Shown here piece after piece: positions 8,325 through 16,889 of a stretch of 41,485 nucleotides of DNA. Each line of letters begins with the position of its first letter. Position 1 is the stretch's first letter. The stretch comes from Scalindua sp964437425 (GTDB lineage Bacteria > Planctomycetota > Brocadiia > Brocadiales > Scalinduaceae), in contig CAYTGO010000026.1 in NCBI GenBank assembly GCA_964437425.1, positions 1 through 41,485 on the forward strand, written 5' to 3'. The notes under the pieces are model-generated. The model was given only the letters and a program-made list of their open reading frames with translations, was not told the DNA's origin and ran no database searches. Position numbers and translations under genes: made by a program.

Positions 8325-9821
8325 ATGATTAATATGAAAAAATTAAATCATCTTTCAATTTATATAATAGTGTGCGTAATCTTTGGATATTTTCTTACTT
8401 GTGAGAGCACAATACACGCACAATCTCTTGAGCCTGATCCACTCTTTCTTGAAATAGAATCTATTTATAGAGGAGATAAGGATTATAAGCAATTACCATT
8501 TGATTCTGAGGATCCGTATACGAGATCAAAAAACGGACCAACCCTTAAGAACGTTGTGCATAAGGCTAACAAAGAGTGGATTAAGAAGTGGATAGATAAT
8601 CCAAGTGCTATGGTACCAAATGCAAGAATGCCCAGGCTTATGCTTAGTCCTGAGGATATAGATGCCGTCATCGCTTATCTGGAAAGTATTGCTGACAGTA
8701 GTTTTCCCAAACAGACGTGGGATGCGGGCTTGCTGAAAGCTGAAGACGACATGACTGACGATGAATATGATAAGATGGATACATTGGCCTCAGGTGGAAA
8801 AGCGGTTTGGGGGCGTGCAAGATGTAATATTTGTCATCCGGTAAAAGGAAAAGGTGGAGCAGTTGGTGTTGGGCCAGATCTTGGTGCTGTAGCAGAGAAG
8901 ATTAATCGGGATTGGTTGTACCAATGGATTAAAGAGCCAAGGGGCTATTTTCATGAAACTCAGATGTCAAGATATCGATTCAATGATGAAGAGATTAGGA
9001 AACTTGTAGAGTATTTAATGCAGGACTGGGATTTCAAGCCGGATGAAGACGATGAGGATGAGGAAGATGGAGAAGAAGAAACGGCTGCTGTGGAAGAGGT
9101 CGTAGCTGATGAGGCGGCAGAGGCTGTAGAAGCGGAAGTAGCATTGATTGTTCATGAAGGCACATTAGCTGAAAAAGGAAAAAAGATTATTGAATTCAAC
9201 CGTTGCTTCGTGTGTCATGAGATTGAAGGTGTTTCTGAGTTACTGCCTGTTAAGAAACAAAAGAGTGAGAGTGAAACAAAAAATGAGTTTGAAAAATTAT
9301 TGAATGATGTCAGATGCATGACATGTCATAATATACAGGGGCGTGGGGGTTCTTTTGCACCTGAACTTACACATGAAGGCAGTAAGCTTAAAGGCGAATG
9401 GATAAAAGGCTTTATAGAGACGCCTGATATAATTCGTCCGTTGCTTAAGCAGATGCCGAAATTTAACCTCACTTCAGAGGAGGCACAGACAGGGGCAGAC
9501 TTTGTGGAAGAGTATTTTGTAAACGATGAAATAGGTTTAGATGCTTTTGCCAATGTAGAGCCTACAGATGATGAGATTAACAAAGGTAAAGAGTTATATG
9601 ATGCAAAGGGTTGTAAAACATGCCATACAATAAGTGAGGGCGGTATCGTTGGTCCTAATCTGAAAAGAGTTGGTGACAGAATGGAGAATGGCTTTATTTT
9701 CTTCCACTTGAAAGACCCTCACCATGAAGTTCCGGATGCAGTTGAACCAAATTATAACCTTACTGACGAAGAGGCTACCGCCTTGACACATTACCTGATG
9801 TCTTGTAAAGACGGAAAATAA
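8325..9821 (+). CDS. Tetraheme c-type cytochrome with a heme-less first module
   Basis: The 498-residue protein has a signal peptide (about 8-32, ending near HAQS). Four heme motifs follow: CNICH (167-171), CFVCH (294-298), CMTCH (331-335) and CKTCH (430-434). Before them, residues about 60-122 have the downstream half of the same module (GPTL, W85, W89, RMPRLML with M102, then an AVIAYL helix) but no CxxCH, so the first module seems to have lost its heme. M214 and M377 are candidate axial ligands. The last module reads AVEPNYNL where MPNY would be expected, so its sixth ligand may differ (the nearby H466-H467 is one option). An acidic linker (238-275) separates modules. It is probably exported and belongs to the cytochrome cluster; only 10 bases separate it from the next gene. 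Confidence 0.88.
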   Translation: MINMKKLNHLSIYIIVCVIFGYFLTCESTIHAQSLEPDPLFLEIESIYRGDKDYKQLPFDSEDPYTRSKNGPTLKNVVHKANKEWIKKWIDNPSAMVPNARMPRLMLSPEDIDAVIAYLESIADSSFPKQTWDAGLLKAEDDMTDDEYDKMDTLASGGKAVWGRARCNICHPVKGKGGAVGVGPDLGAVAEKINRDWLYQWIKEPRGYFHETQMSRYRFNDEEIRKLVEYLMQDWDFKPDEDDEDEEDGEEETAAVEEVVADEAAEAVEAEVALIVHEGTLAEKGKKIIEFNRCFVCHEIEGVSELLPVKKQKSESETKNEFEKLLNDVRCMTCHNIQGRGGSFAPELTHEGSKLKGEWIKGFIETPDIIRPLLKQMPKFNLTSEEAQTGADFVEEYFVNDEIGLDAFANVEPTDDEINKGKELYDAKGCKTCHTISEGGIVGPNLKRVGDRMENGFIFFHLKDPHHEVPDAVEPNYNLTDEEATALTHYLMSCKDGK

Positions 9822-9831
9822 ATAGAAAGAC

Positions 9832-10476
9832 ATGAAGACTTTAATAAAAAATTATATAATCGTACTTATTTGTTTCTTTGTTGTTGCAGGAACATCTATC
9901 AGTTATGTAAATGGTTCTGAAGGTACAGCAGAGCAATCTAAGGGAGGTACTGCAGAGCCTGAGAAGAAATATGAACTGATTGAGAAAACAAAGGACTACC
10001 TGACTTCTCCGAAAGGAGCATTTCTCTATTATTGTAGCCCATGCCACGGTACGTCAGCGAACGGAAAGGGTATCTACTTCACGATTGATCTTAAGCCGAG
10101 TCCGACAGATTTAACGAATATAGAATATATGGCTGCATTGACCGATGACTATCTAGTGAACTTTGTTACAAACGGTTCCGCAGCAATGGAAAAATCAAAG
10201 CTGTGTCCTCCGTGGGGACAAACGCTTGACGAAGATATGATAAAGGGCATTGTAGGTTATCTGAGAAGCCTGACTATAGCAAAATCAAAAGAAGGTGGGG
10301 ACGCTTCAGGCAAGGAAGAGGCTGATGCTGCAAGTGTAGTAGGAGAAAAAGGAAAAGAGACCCCGCAGGCGGTTATATGGAGCGTTTTAGTCCTCTTGTG
10401 TGCCTTCTTTGCTTTCGGTGCAAAGAGGGAGTGGAAGAAGTTGACTAAAGAAGAAGAGTCTTCAGAAAAAAAGTAA
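9832..10476 (+). CDS. Tail-anchored monoheme cytochrome c
   Basis: The 214-residue protein has a signal peptide (5-27), then a class I cytochrome c domain with CSPCH (68-72) followed by GTSANGKG, candidate axial Met119 (AAMEKS) and a Cys-Pro-Pro-Trp segment. A charged linker rich in Lys, Glu and Ala (150-178) leads to one C-terminal TM helix (about 179-196) and a lysine/glutamate tail. It is the last heme gene of the cluster. It could shuttle electrons between the membrane core and soluble partners while remaining anchored. The domain is clear; the role in the complex is inferred from position. Confidence 0.87.
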   Translation: MKTLIKNYIIVLICFFVVAGTSISYVNGSEGTAEQSKGGTAEPEKKYELIEKTKDYLTSPKGAFLYYCSPCHGTSANGKGIYFTIDLKPSPTDLTNIEYMAALTDDYLVNFVTNGSAAMEKSKLCPPWGQTLDEDMIKGIVGYLRSLTIAKSKEGGDASGKEEADAASVVGEKGKETPQAVIWSVLVLLCAFFAFGAKREWKKLTKEEESSEKK

Positions 10477-10498
10477 CCATTAATGCTGGGAGTTGAAG

Positions 10499-11755
10499 TT
10501 GTATAAGAAAATATTCATTCCTCTGGATAATTCAAAATATTCCAATTATTGCGAAGAATTAGCGGTATCCATCGCAAAGAAATCCAATTCTGAACTGATA
10601 GGAGGGCACGTTTACGCTGCCAGTCTACACCATAAACGGTTCAAAGAGATGGAAGTTGGACTACCTGAAAAATACAAAGAAGAGAGCGAACTCAAGAAGC
10701 AGAGAGAATATCACAATTCTCTTATTGGTCGTGGACTTCGCATGATTTCTGATTCATATCTGGACAGCCTCGAAAAAAAGAGCAAAGAACAAAACATTCC
10801 TTTTGCAAGAAACATCCAGGAAGGTAAGAACTACATCCAGTTGGTAAAGGACATCAACAAAAATGATTATGATCTGGTGATTATTGGTGTCAGAGGCCTT
10901 GGAGAGGTACAGGAGGATGCAATAGGTAGCGTTTGCGAAAGAGTTGTCAGGCGGATTAATACAGATGTGTTAATAGTAAAAAATGAAAAGCCGCTCGAAG
11001 GCAGGGTGATCGTAACAGTTGATGGAAGCGAGCAGTCTTTCAGGGCCGTAGAGATGGCATCTGATTTAGCCGTGAAATATAATCTGGAGTTAGAGGCAGT
11101 TTCTGTTTACGATCCGCATTATCATCATGTCGCCTTTAATGGAATCGCCAAGATCCTTTCCGGTGAAATGGGTGAGGTTTTCAAATCTGATGAGCAGGAA
11201 AAACTGCATGAGGATGTTATAGACAAGGGACTTGAAAAGATTTACCAGGGACACCTTGAGAGTGCATTAAAGAAGGTAATGGAGTCAGGTATAAAATTAA
11301 AAACTACACTTCTTGAAGGCAAGCCTTATGATCAGATATTAAAGTATATAGAAAAAGTTGAACCATCTCTTCTGGTTTTGGGTCGCACCGGGATACATGC
11401 TATTGACGGGTTGGATCTGGGAAGTGCAACAGAGAATATTTTGCGTAACGCTAAATGTAATGTCCTCATAACAAAGAGCAGGCAGAAAGTGGAAACAAAT
11501 CCATTTTATGAAGATGAGGAAATTGTAAAGAAGGAAATAATGAGAGAACAGGCTGAGGAAGAGGCTGCTTCAGCAGCGGAAGTTTCCTGGACTGATGATG
11601 CAAATACATTAATCTCCAAGGTCCCCGCTTTTGTAAGGCCAATGGTTGTTGGTGAAGTTGAAAACTATGCCAGAACAAAAGGCCGTAGTGAGATTACGAA
11701 GGAAATAGTCGAAGAGGTTAAGTCTAAATGGGCTGACTCAATGAACTATTCTTAA
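10499..11755 (+). CDS. Tandem universal stress protein (two UspA domains) with C-terminal PCP_red-like domain
   Basis: There is no ATG near the start. TTG at 10499 lies 6 bases after GGGAG and gives the usual Usp opening (LYKKIFIPLDNS); the TTG at 10493 directly abuts the Shine-Dalgarno, so 10499 is preferred. The first Usp domain (about 4-163) ends with the nucleotide-binding pattern GVRGLGEVQEDAIGSVCERV. The second (about 170-328) has GRTGIHAIDGLDLGSATENI. Both fit the G-x2-G-x9-G-S/T motif of ATP-binding Usp proteins. The last 55 residues (VSWTDDANTLISKVPAFVRP, then IEVE-type helix, EITKEIVEEV) resemble the PCP_red domain (Pfam name for the C-terminal part of light-independent protochlorophyllide reductase), here in a non-photosynthetic setting. 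It is cytoplasmic and may be co-transcribed with the cytochrome cluster, 22 bases upstream. Confidence 0.85.
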   Translation: MYKKIFIPLDNSKYSNYCEELAVSIAKKSNSELIGGHVYAASLHHKRFKEMEVGLPEKYKEESELKKQREYHNSLIGRGLRMISDSYLDSLEKKSKEQNIPFARNIQEGKNYIQLVKDINKNDYDLVIIGVRGLGEVQEDAIGSVCERVVRRINTDVLIVKNEKPLEGRVIVTVDGSEQSFRAVEMASDLAVKYNLELEAVSVYDPHYHHVAFNGIAKILSGEMGEVFKSDEQEKLHEDVIDKGLEKIYQGHLESALKKVMESGIKLKTTLLEGKPYDQILKYIEKVEPSLLVLGRTGIHAIDGLDLGSATENILRNAKCNVLITKSRQKVETNPFYEDEEIVKKEIMREQAEEEAASAAEVSWTDDANTLISKVPAFVRPMVVGEVENYARTKGRSEITKEIVEEVKSKWADSMNYS

Positions 11756-12008
11756 GCACATTGAACACGTAGATATACAGTTTCTACAAATCACATCTTT
11801 TTTCAATTCATAAACAACAGAACTTCTGATTCTCAGAGTTATCTGATATCATCTGAATATACTTGTAACAGTTGCCCATATACAATAGTGTTGCTGTAAA
11901 GATCTGATCGGCAACAAGCAATGAATACTTTCTTTGTTAGGTGTTATAGCATTTTCTTAAGATGTATTTTTATAATGTTGGCCCTGTCTGAATTTATATA
12001 AAGGAGAA

Positions 12009-12929
12009 ATGAACCTCATGTTGGGGATTTCAACTGTATGGAAATCCGGAGAATTTAAGGACGGACAAGTGCTCATGGAGAGTCTTGCTGGTCTTGGATT
12101 CAGGGAAATTGAACTGGAATACAGAATCTCTCAAGATACATTCAACGGAATTAAACAATTCCTGAAGGAGACAAAGGATGTAAAGATAGCCAGTATACAC
12201 AACTTTTTCCCGATTCCTGATATCCACGAAACAGGTGGTGCAGACATATATCATTTCTCTGCAGAAGATGCAGATGAGAGATCTCTGGCTGTGAAGTATG
12301 CTGTTAAGACCATTCAGATTGCTGCAGATCTTGGTGCCAGGGCTGTTGTTTTGCACTTGGGCAGGGTACATATGGATACTATGAGCCTGGAACTTTTCAG
12401 CTTGCGTGATGCCGGTTTGTCAGGTTCTGACGAATATATAAGTAAACGTGATGAGATCAGGATGTTGAGGGAGCAGAAGAAGGGCAAAACTCTTGATATG
12501 ATGCTTCTGAGTATGGACGAGATACAGAAAGCAGCAGAAAAGTATAATGTTAACATCGGTATAGAGAACCGATACTTCTTCGAGGAGTGTCCGAACTTTG
12601 ATGAAATGGGTGTAATATTTGAGAAATTCGGAGGCGGTCGTATCGGTTACTGGCATGACGCCGGGCACGCGCAAGTGCAGGAAAATCTGGGTTTTGTAAC
12701 TGTTAAAGATTTACTAAGCATTTGTGGTAATTTTCTTGTCGGTTTTCACCTTCATGATGTAAGAGGATATTCAGATCATCATGTACCGGGGATAGGTGAA
12801 GTAGATTTCGAACTGTTAAAGAAATATATGAAGAAAGATACCGTAAAGATACTGGAGATTCATCCAAGAGAGACTGAAAAAGATTTAATGGACGGAGTAG
12901 ATTTTCTGAAGAATATGGGTTTTGAATAA
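12009..12929 (+). CDS. Sugar phosphate isomerase/epimerase-like TIM-barrel protein (AP endonuclease 2 fold)
   Basis: The 306-residue protein has the xylose-isomerase-like TIM-barrel signature: AVVLHLGRVHMD, IGIENRYFFEE (metal-ligand Glu), GYWHDAGHAQ (Asp and His), GFHLHDVRGYSDHHVPG and a final KILEIHP. These supply the His/Glu/Asp metal ligands typical of the family. The substrate cannot be told from sequence. AAGGAG ends 2 bases before ATG 12009 and 11 bases before ATG 12018, so the start is ambiguous. The 253 bases upstream hold no gene that I can see. The downstream VanZ-like gene follows directly. Confidence 0.82.
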   Translation: MNLMLGISTVWKSGEFKDGQVLMESLAGLGFREIELEYRISQDTFNGIKQFLKETKDVKIASIHNFFPIPDIHETGGADIYHFSAEDADERSLAVKYAVKTIQIAADLGARAVVLHLGRVHMDTMSLELFSLRDAGLSGSDEYISKRDEIRMLREQKKGKTLDMMLLSMDEIQKAAEKYNVNIGIENRYFFEECPNFDEMGVIFEKFGGGRIGYWHDAGHAQVQENLGFVTVKDLLSICGNFLVGFHLHDVRGYSDHHVPGIGEVDFELLKKYMKKDTVKILEIHPRETEKDLMDGVDFLKNMGFE

Positions 12930-12939
12930 GATCACGAGC

Positions 12940-13299
12940 ATGAGAAAGTTGATAATTTGGTTCTATGTCCTTTATGTGTTCGTTATCACCTATTTTTCAC
13001 TCACACCAATAGAACACAAAATTTCTGAAAGTATATGGGACAAAGCAGCACATTTTATTGCCTATCTATTTTTAGTTATGATAGTAAAAAAAGTACATAT
13101 AAGATTCAATTATTTAACATGTTTAGTAATATGTTGCAGCTATTCATTTATTATAGAATTTATTCAGTATTTTATACCTAACAGACAGTTTGATATTTTA
13201 GATATGCTTGCAAATGTACTGGGCGCTGTCTTAGGTGTAATTCTATATTATTTGATAATAGAGAGGTATTTTAACAAATGGAGCGGGGTGGTTATTTAG
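12940..13299 (+). CDS. VanZ-like small membrane protein
   Basis: Four hydrophobic helices and the VanZ family landmarks are present: SLTPIEHK after helix 1, DKAAHFIAYLFL, EFIQYFIPNRQFDILDMLANVLGAVLG. The conserved residues D-K-H-Y, E-Q and R-D-N-G are in the expected order. I chose the ATG at 12940. An in-frame TTG at 12922 would overlap the preceding gene by 8 bases and is a possible alternative (125 residues). The biochemical role of VanZ-like proteins outside glycopeptide resistance is not known, so no resistance function is implied. Confidence 0.85.
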   Translation: MRKLIIWFYVLYVFVITYFSLTPIEHKISESIWDKAAHFIAYLFLVMIVKKVHIRFNYLTCLVICCSYSFIIEFIQYFIPNRQFDILDMLANVLGAVLGVILYYLIIERYFNKWSGVVI

Positions 13300-13320
13300 G
13301 AACTTTATAAGAGAATAAAA

Positions 13321-13947
13321 ATGGAATCAGATACTAATACAGGGCGATACAAAGGTTGCATTCCTTCCTATGGTAATGCTGGCTTTTGTGCTGCGGTAAT
13401 GGATACAAATAGAGGTAGTTGGCAAAGGCCTGATATTGTCAGCCGCCTGATCACTCGACCCGACATGACCGTAGTAGATCTTGGAGCAGGTACAGGTTAT
13501 TTTGCTGACCTGTTTTCTATGCAATTGCCTGAAGGTAAGATCATCGCTCTTGACCCGGAAGCATCACTGACTTCGTGGATGGTAGAGCGGAAGAAGAGAT
13601 GTTCTCTGGACAACGTATCCATTCATCAGATAACAGAAGATGATCCTGGACTTGATAAACTAAATGATAAAATTGATCTGCTCTTTGTCGGCTATACATA
13701 TTTTCATTTTGATAATCCGATAACATATTTTCGTGAAAGAATTTATCCATTTATTCAGGATAAAACTGTAGTTGCAATTGCAGACATGGCTCCTGTTCAA
13801 GGTCAGCCACGCCACACCGTTTCCGCTCAACAGGTCATCATAGAAATGACAGAAGCGGGTTTTGGGTTAATGGATGAACCAACTAATCTCTATGATCAGT
13901 ACCTGATTATCTTCAAAAAAAACATCAGTAGCCGACACAATATTTAA
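13321..13947 (+). CDS. Class I SAM-dependent methyltransferase
   Basis: The 208-residue protein has motif I VDLGAGTGYFADLF (about 52-65) and the motif II acidic residue in KIIALDPEASL, followed by IDLLFVGYTYFHF and a helix with ADMAPV. This is the Rossmann-like SAM fold of the methyltransferase 11/25 type. The N-terminal part (Tyr-Gly-Asn-Ala-Gly-Phe, RPDIVSRLI) suits a small-molecule methyltransferase, but the substrate cannot be assigned. A weak AAGAG precedes the ATG. The 289 bases downstream are without a gene. Confidence 0.82.
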   Translation: MESDTNTGRYKGCIPSYGNAGFCAAVMDTNRGSWQRPDIVSRLITRPDMTVVDLGAGTGYFADLFSMQLPEGKIIALDPEASLTSWMVERKKRCSLDNVSIHQITEDDPGLDKLNDKIDLLFVGYTYFHFDNPITYFRERIYPFIQDKTVVAIADMAPVQGQPRHTVSAQQVIIEMTEAGFGLMDEPTNLYDQYLIIFKKNISSRHNI

Positions 13948-14236
13948 CAGCTCTTGCCATAGTAAGGAATATGCGAGTTGAAAGCTAGTATGAGATCAAA
14001 AAGTTTATTTGGAGTGCAGTGACTGCCGGTATGCTGTGTGGGTGACACTGCTTTTATACGAAATATTACAGATGATGTACTCCGTTTTATATTTACTGAA
14101 ATTTATCATTGACTCGCATAACTAATTTGTTAACATAATTTTTGAACATGCTGGACAGGTACAGTGATTTCTTAGTTATTCATTACGGTAGGATAAAAAT
14201 TGCCAGAATGTTATTTAAAGAAAGGAGTGTGTATCA

Positions 14237-14671
14237 ATGAATTTTGTCCGTCAAATTTTGAAAACCAAGGGGGACAAGGTATGGTCTATTGCCCCAAGCG
14301 AAACCGCATATAAAGCATTACAATTAATGTCTGAAAGAAATTTTGGGAGTTTGTTGGTTATTGATAAGGGGAAGGTTGTTGGCATCTTTACTGAGCGTGA
14401 TTATGCTCGTAAGGTGATTCTCAAAGGAAAGTCTTCTAAGACTACACCTGTCAGTGACCTGATGACTAAAAAAGTACTCTTCGTTGATCCAGGTACTTCG
14501 GTTGAGGATTGTATGGCACTGATGATTGATAAATGTGTCCGGCATCTGCCTGTTATGGAAAAGAAAAAGCTGGTGGGAATAGTGACAGTAGGAGATGTTG
14601 TCAAACAGCATATAGTAGATCAGAAGTTCAAGATTCAGGAGCTGGAGAGATATCTTCATGAGGAGTGTTAA
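14237..14671 (+). CDS. CBS-domain pair protein
   Basis: The 144-residue protein consists of two CBS domains. The first spans about 15-70 (APSETAYKALQLMSERNFGS, LLVIDKGKVVGIFTERDYAR), the second about 80-135 (MTKKVLFVDPGTSVEDCMAL, RHLPVMEKKKLVGIVTVGDV). The hxhxT/SxxD ends (FTERD, VTVGD) are typical of adenine-nucleotide-binding sites. No catalytic domain is attached, so it is a stand-alone sensor or regulatory partner. AAAGGAG lies 9 bases before the ATG. Confidence 0.9.
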   Translation: MNFVRQILKTKGDKVWSIAPSETAYKALQLMSERNFGSLLVIDKGKVVGIFTERDYARKVILKGKSSKTTPVSDLMTKKVLFVDPGTSVEDCMALMIDKCVRHLPVMEKKKLVGIVTVGDVVKQHIVDQKFKIQELERYLHEEC

Positions 14672-14713
14672 ATATTTCTCCAGGTAGTTGGAGTATTAAC
14701 CGTCTTTATTGGC

Positions 14714-15259
14714 CTAATCAGCTATGATTTCTGATGTGAATATGTAAACGTCTATACCCCTCTTTTTCCATGCATCCGGTGACAAGCCTGCCTTCATGCT
14801 ACAGCATTTTGATAGAAATTCTTCTTTTGTCCATCCAGTTTCAGTCGCAACCTGAGGCAAAAAACATCCATTTGAAGAACCTTTTTTAATATAGATTCCA
14901 TGTCTGCCAAGTTCGAAGTCGAGAGGATCATCAATTTTTTGTAAAGGTGACAGTGCAGAGATATCTATTTCCAGGTTTTCCAGGTCGGAAGGCTTAATTT
15001 GACTAAACCTCGGATCTTCTTTTGCTGCGGACACGGCCATCTCAGAAACAAGCTTGTGCAGAGGGATATCAGAAACCATTCGTCCTATACATCCTCGTAA
15101 TTTTCCATGTGTCTTTAATGTTACAAAGGCACCACTTTTTTCATTAAGTTCCGGGCTGATTATTTCAATCTGAGGATGCTCACTCGGAGTGTCTATTATT
15201 GCGGATTTTATACTTTCTCTTGCAATAGAGAGTAGGGTTTTTTTATCTTTTTCATCCAT
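14714..15259 (-). CDS. amrA: AMMECR1 domain protein (AmmeMemoRadiSam system protein A type)
   Basis: The 181-residue single-domain protein carries the AMMECR1 hallmark LRGCIG (about 74-79), preceded by GAFVTLKTHGK and followed by EIDISALSPLQ and GCFLPQVATETGW. The second AMMECR1 domain in this window sits at the C-terminus of the next gene (15283-16839) and the two are clear paralogs. There is no signal peptide, so it is cytoplasmic. The AmmeMemoRadiSam genes co-occur across genomes, but their reaction is not established. The gene ends 42 bases from the convergent CBS gene; a weak dyad (CTCC / GGAG) lies between. Confidence 0.87.
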   Translation of the reverse strand: MDEKDKKTLLSIARESIKSAIIDTPSEHPQIEIISPELNEKSGAFVTLKTHGKLRGCIGRMVSDIPLHKLVSEMAVSAAKEDPRFSQIKPSDLENLEIDISALSPLQKIDDPLDFELGRHGIYIKKGSSNGCFLPQVATETGWTKEEFLSKCCSMKAGLSPDAWKKRGIDVYIFTSEIIAD

Positions 15260-15282
15260 TATTGGAGAATAGATTTTCTGAG

Positions 15283-16839
15283 TTATTTCATGGCTAAGCT
15301 TTTGTCTTCATGGAATACTTCCGCAGTAAAAACAAAAAACTCCATCTCATCATCCTTCCATGCGTATGATGGCAAACCGGCCTTGTTGCACAAGTGGGCA
15401 AGTGTCTCTTCTCTGTCCCATCCCTGCTCAGTAGCTACTTGTGGAAGGAACACTGCTCTCATGCCTTCCAGATGTATGATAATTCCGTGCTTTCCGATTA
15501 TAAATTTTTCGGAGCCGCTTATTTTTTTTATAGGACTAAGTACCGAGATATCAATCTCTATATCTAACAGTTCATCTTCACTGACTGGGTTGAAGCGACC
15601 ATCGTTCATTGAAGAATTAATGGTATTGTCTATTACAGCATTAAAGAGTTGCTCTCTGGGTTGTATGTGGCCAATGCAACCCCGTAGATTGCCATTTTTA
15701 TTAAGTGTTACAAAGACACCTCTTTTTTCCTTCAACGTTTGACTTAATGCATATTCATCGGAGTTTAAGTCAGGTCTCTTTCCCTCCTTTACGCAATATT
15801 CCAGTGTCTTCCTTGCAGTTTCAAGTAGTGTCAACTTTTCATCACTGGTTAATCCACCGCTGTCACCTATTACATCTGGCGGTTCATTGTCTCTTGTAAA
15901 TACTATTGAGGCGTAGCTCACGGAACTGTCAAAATTGCCCAGTATACTGCCTGATGTGTCATACTTTAGTAACTTCCCCTGCACGTTAGGAGGCAAAATC
16001 TTCATCATCAATGCGATAGGCATAAATCCGCAGGCTGTTATTCCGGTTGCCCTTTTGTATTGAAAAAATCCGTCAAAATCCAACGCAAGGATACGTTCGA
16101 ATGCTCCATAGTCAAGCCTTTCTAACTTCGCCTCTACATCCTTTTTAAAAGGAACATAATCGTACCCGTACCCGTAATGGGTAAAATCAGAACTTACCAC
16201 TATCAGCGTATCTTCATCTATTAATGGTCTCAATTTATCAGCAATAAAATCAAACTCATCGTTATTAAGTCTGCTGATGAGTAGGGGGATGAGTTCAAAG
16301 TCGTCTCCAAGAACCGTTTGCAGAAAAGGTAATTGTGTCTCCAGGGAGTGTTCTCTTTTATGTGCATTCTTGAATGTGCCAATAAAAGGAGGATTATTTA
16401 TAAGGTTATTGCAGATGCCCTGATTGAGATTTACCAGCCCCAATGGTGTCTTATAAGCTTCGACATCAAGAATAGATGCTCCTCTGTATCTGGAATAGTG
16501 GCAGGGCGCAAGCACTATCACTCTTTTATATCCGTGGTCCTTTATGGCTTTGTAACCGTAAGCGGCAACCGCTCCCGAATATTGATATCCGGCATGCGGA
16601 GATATTATCGCTACAGGCTTCCCCGGTAGACTCTCTAACAAAGCCTTATCCAGATAATTGTTTATCTTTTTTGTAAGTTCAGCTTCAGAATCTGGATAAA
16701 AACGTCCTGCCACGGCAGGTTCACGTACATTTTGACCTTCACCCGGTAGGTCACCATACATGTAATCTTCCGCGTAATTTATCGAAGGAAGAAGTGTGCA
16801 TAAAGTGAATAAAGAAAGTAATAAGAGGTATTTACGCAT
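15283..16839 (-). CDS. amrB: Exported MEMO-AMMECR1 fusion (AmmeMemoRadiSam proteins B and A)
   Basis: The 518-residue protein has a signal peptide (1-23, NYAED). The MEMO domain (about 39-316) starts REPAVAGRFYP and contains SPHAGY (H82), APCHYSRY (H114), REHSLETQLP (H164), SSDFTHYG (H221) and TACGF (C270). Human MEMO1 binds iron through H49, H81 and C244, which correspond to H82, H114 and C270 here. Residues about 330-510 form an AMMECR1 domain with LRGCIG (385-390). The free AMMECR1 gene follows 23 bases downstream on the same strand. The system's radical SAM member (CxxCQN type) is not in the window. Export of this fusion is unusual if the partner enzyme is cytoplasmic. Confidence 0.88.
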   Translation of the reverse strand: MRKYLLLLSLFTLCTLLPSINYAEDYMYGDLPGEGQNVREPAVAGRFYPDSEAELTKKINNYLDKALLESLPGKPVAIISPHAGYQYSGAVAAYGYKAIKDHGYKRVIVLAPCHYSRYRGASILDVEAYKTPLGLVNLNQGICNNLINNPPFIGTFKNAHKREHSLETQLPFLQTVLGDDFELIPLLISRLNNDEFDFIADKLRPLIDEDTLIVVSSDFTHYGYGYDYVPFKKDVEAKLERLDYGAFERILALDFDGFFQYKRATGITACGFMPIALMMKILPPNVQGKLLKYDTSGSILGNFDSSVSYASIVFTRDNEPPDVIGDSGGLTSDEKLTLLETARKTLEYCVKEGKRPDLNSDEYALSQTLKEKRGVFVTLNKNGNLRGCIGHIQPREQLFNAVIDNTINSSMNDGRFNPVSEDELLDIEIDISVLSPIKKISGSEKFIIGKHGIIIHLEGMRAVFLPQVATEQGWDREETLAHLCNKAGLPSYAWKDDEMEFFVFTAEVFHEDKSLAMK

Positions 16840-16889
16840 GATAATTCTCCTTGTGTGAAAACTCAGCTTACCACAGGGAAAGTGGTTAA

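Noticed and set aside
12940..13299. Glycopeptide resistance gene
   Set aside because: VanZ-like proteins are widespread; no vanA/B/H/X genes are nearby.
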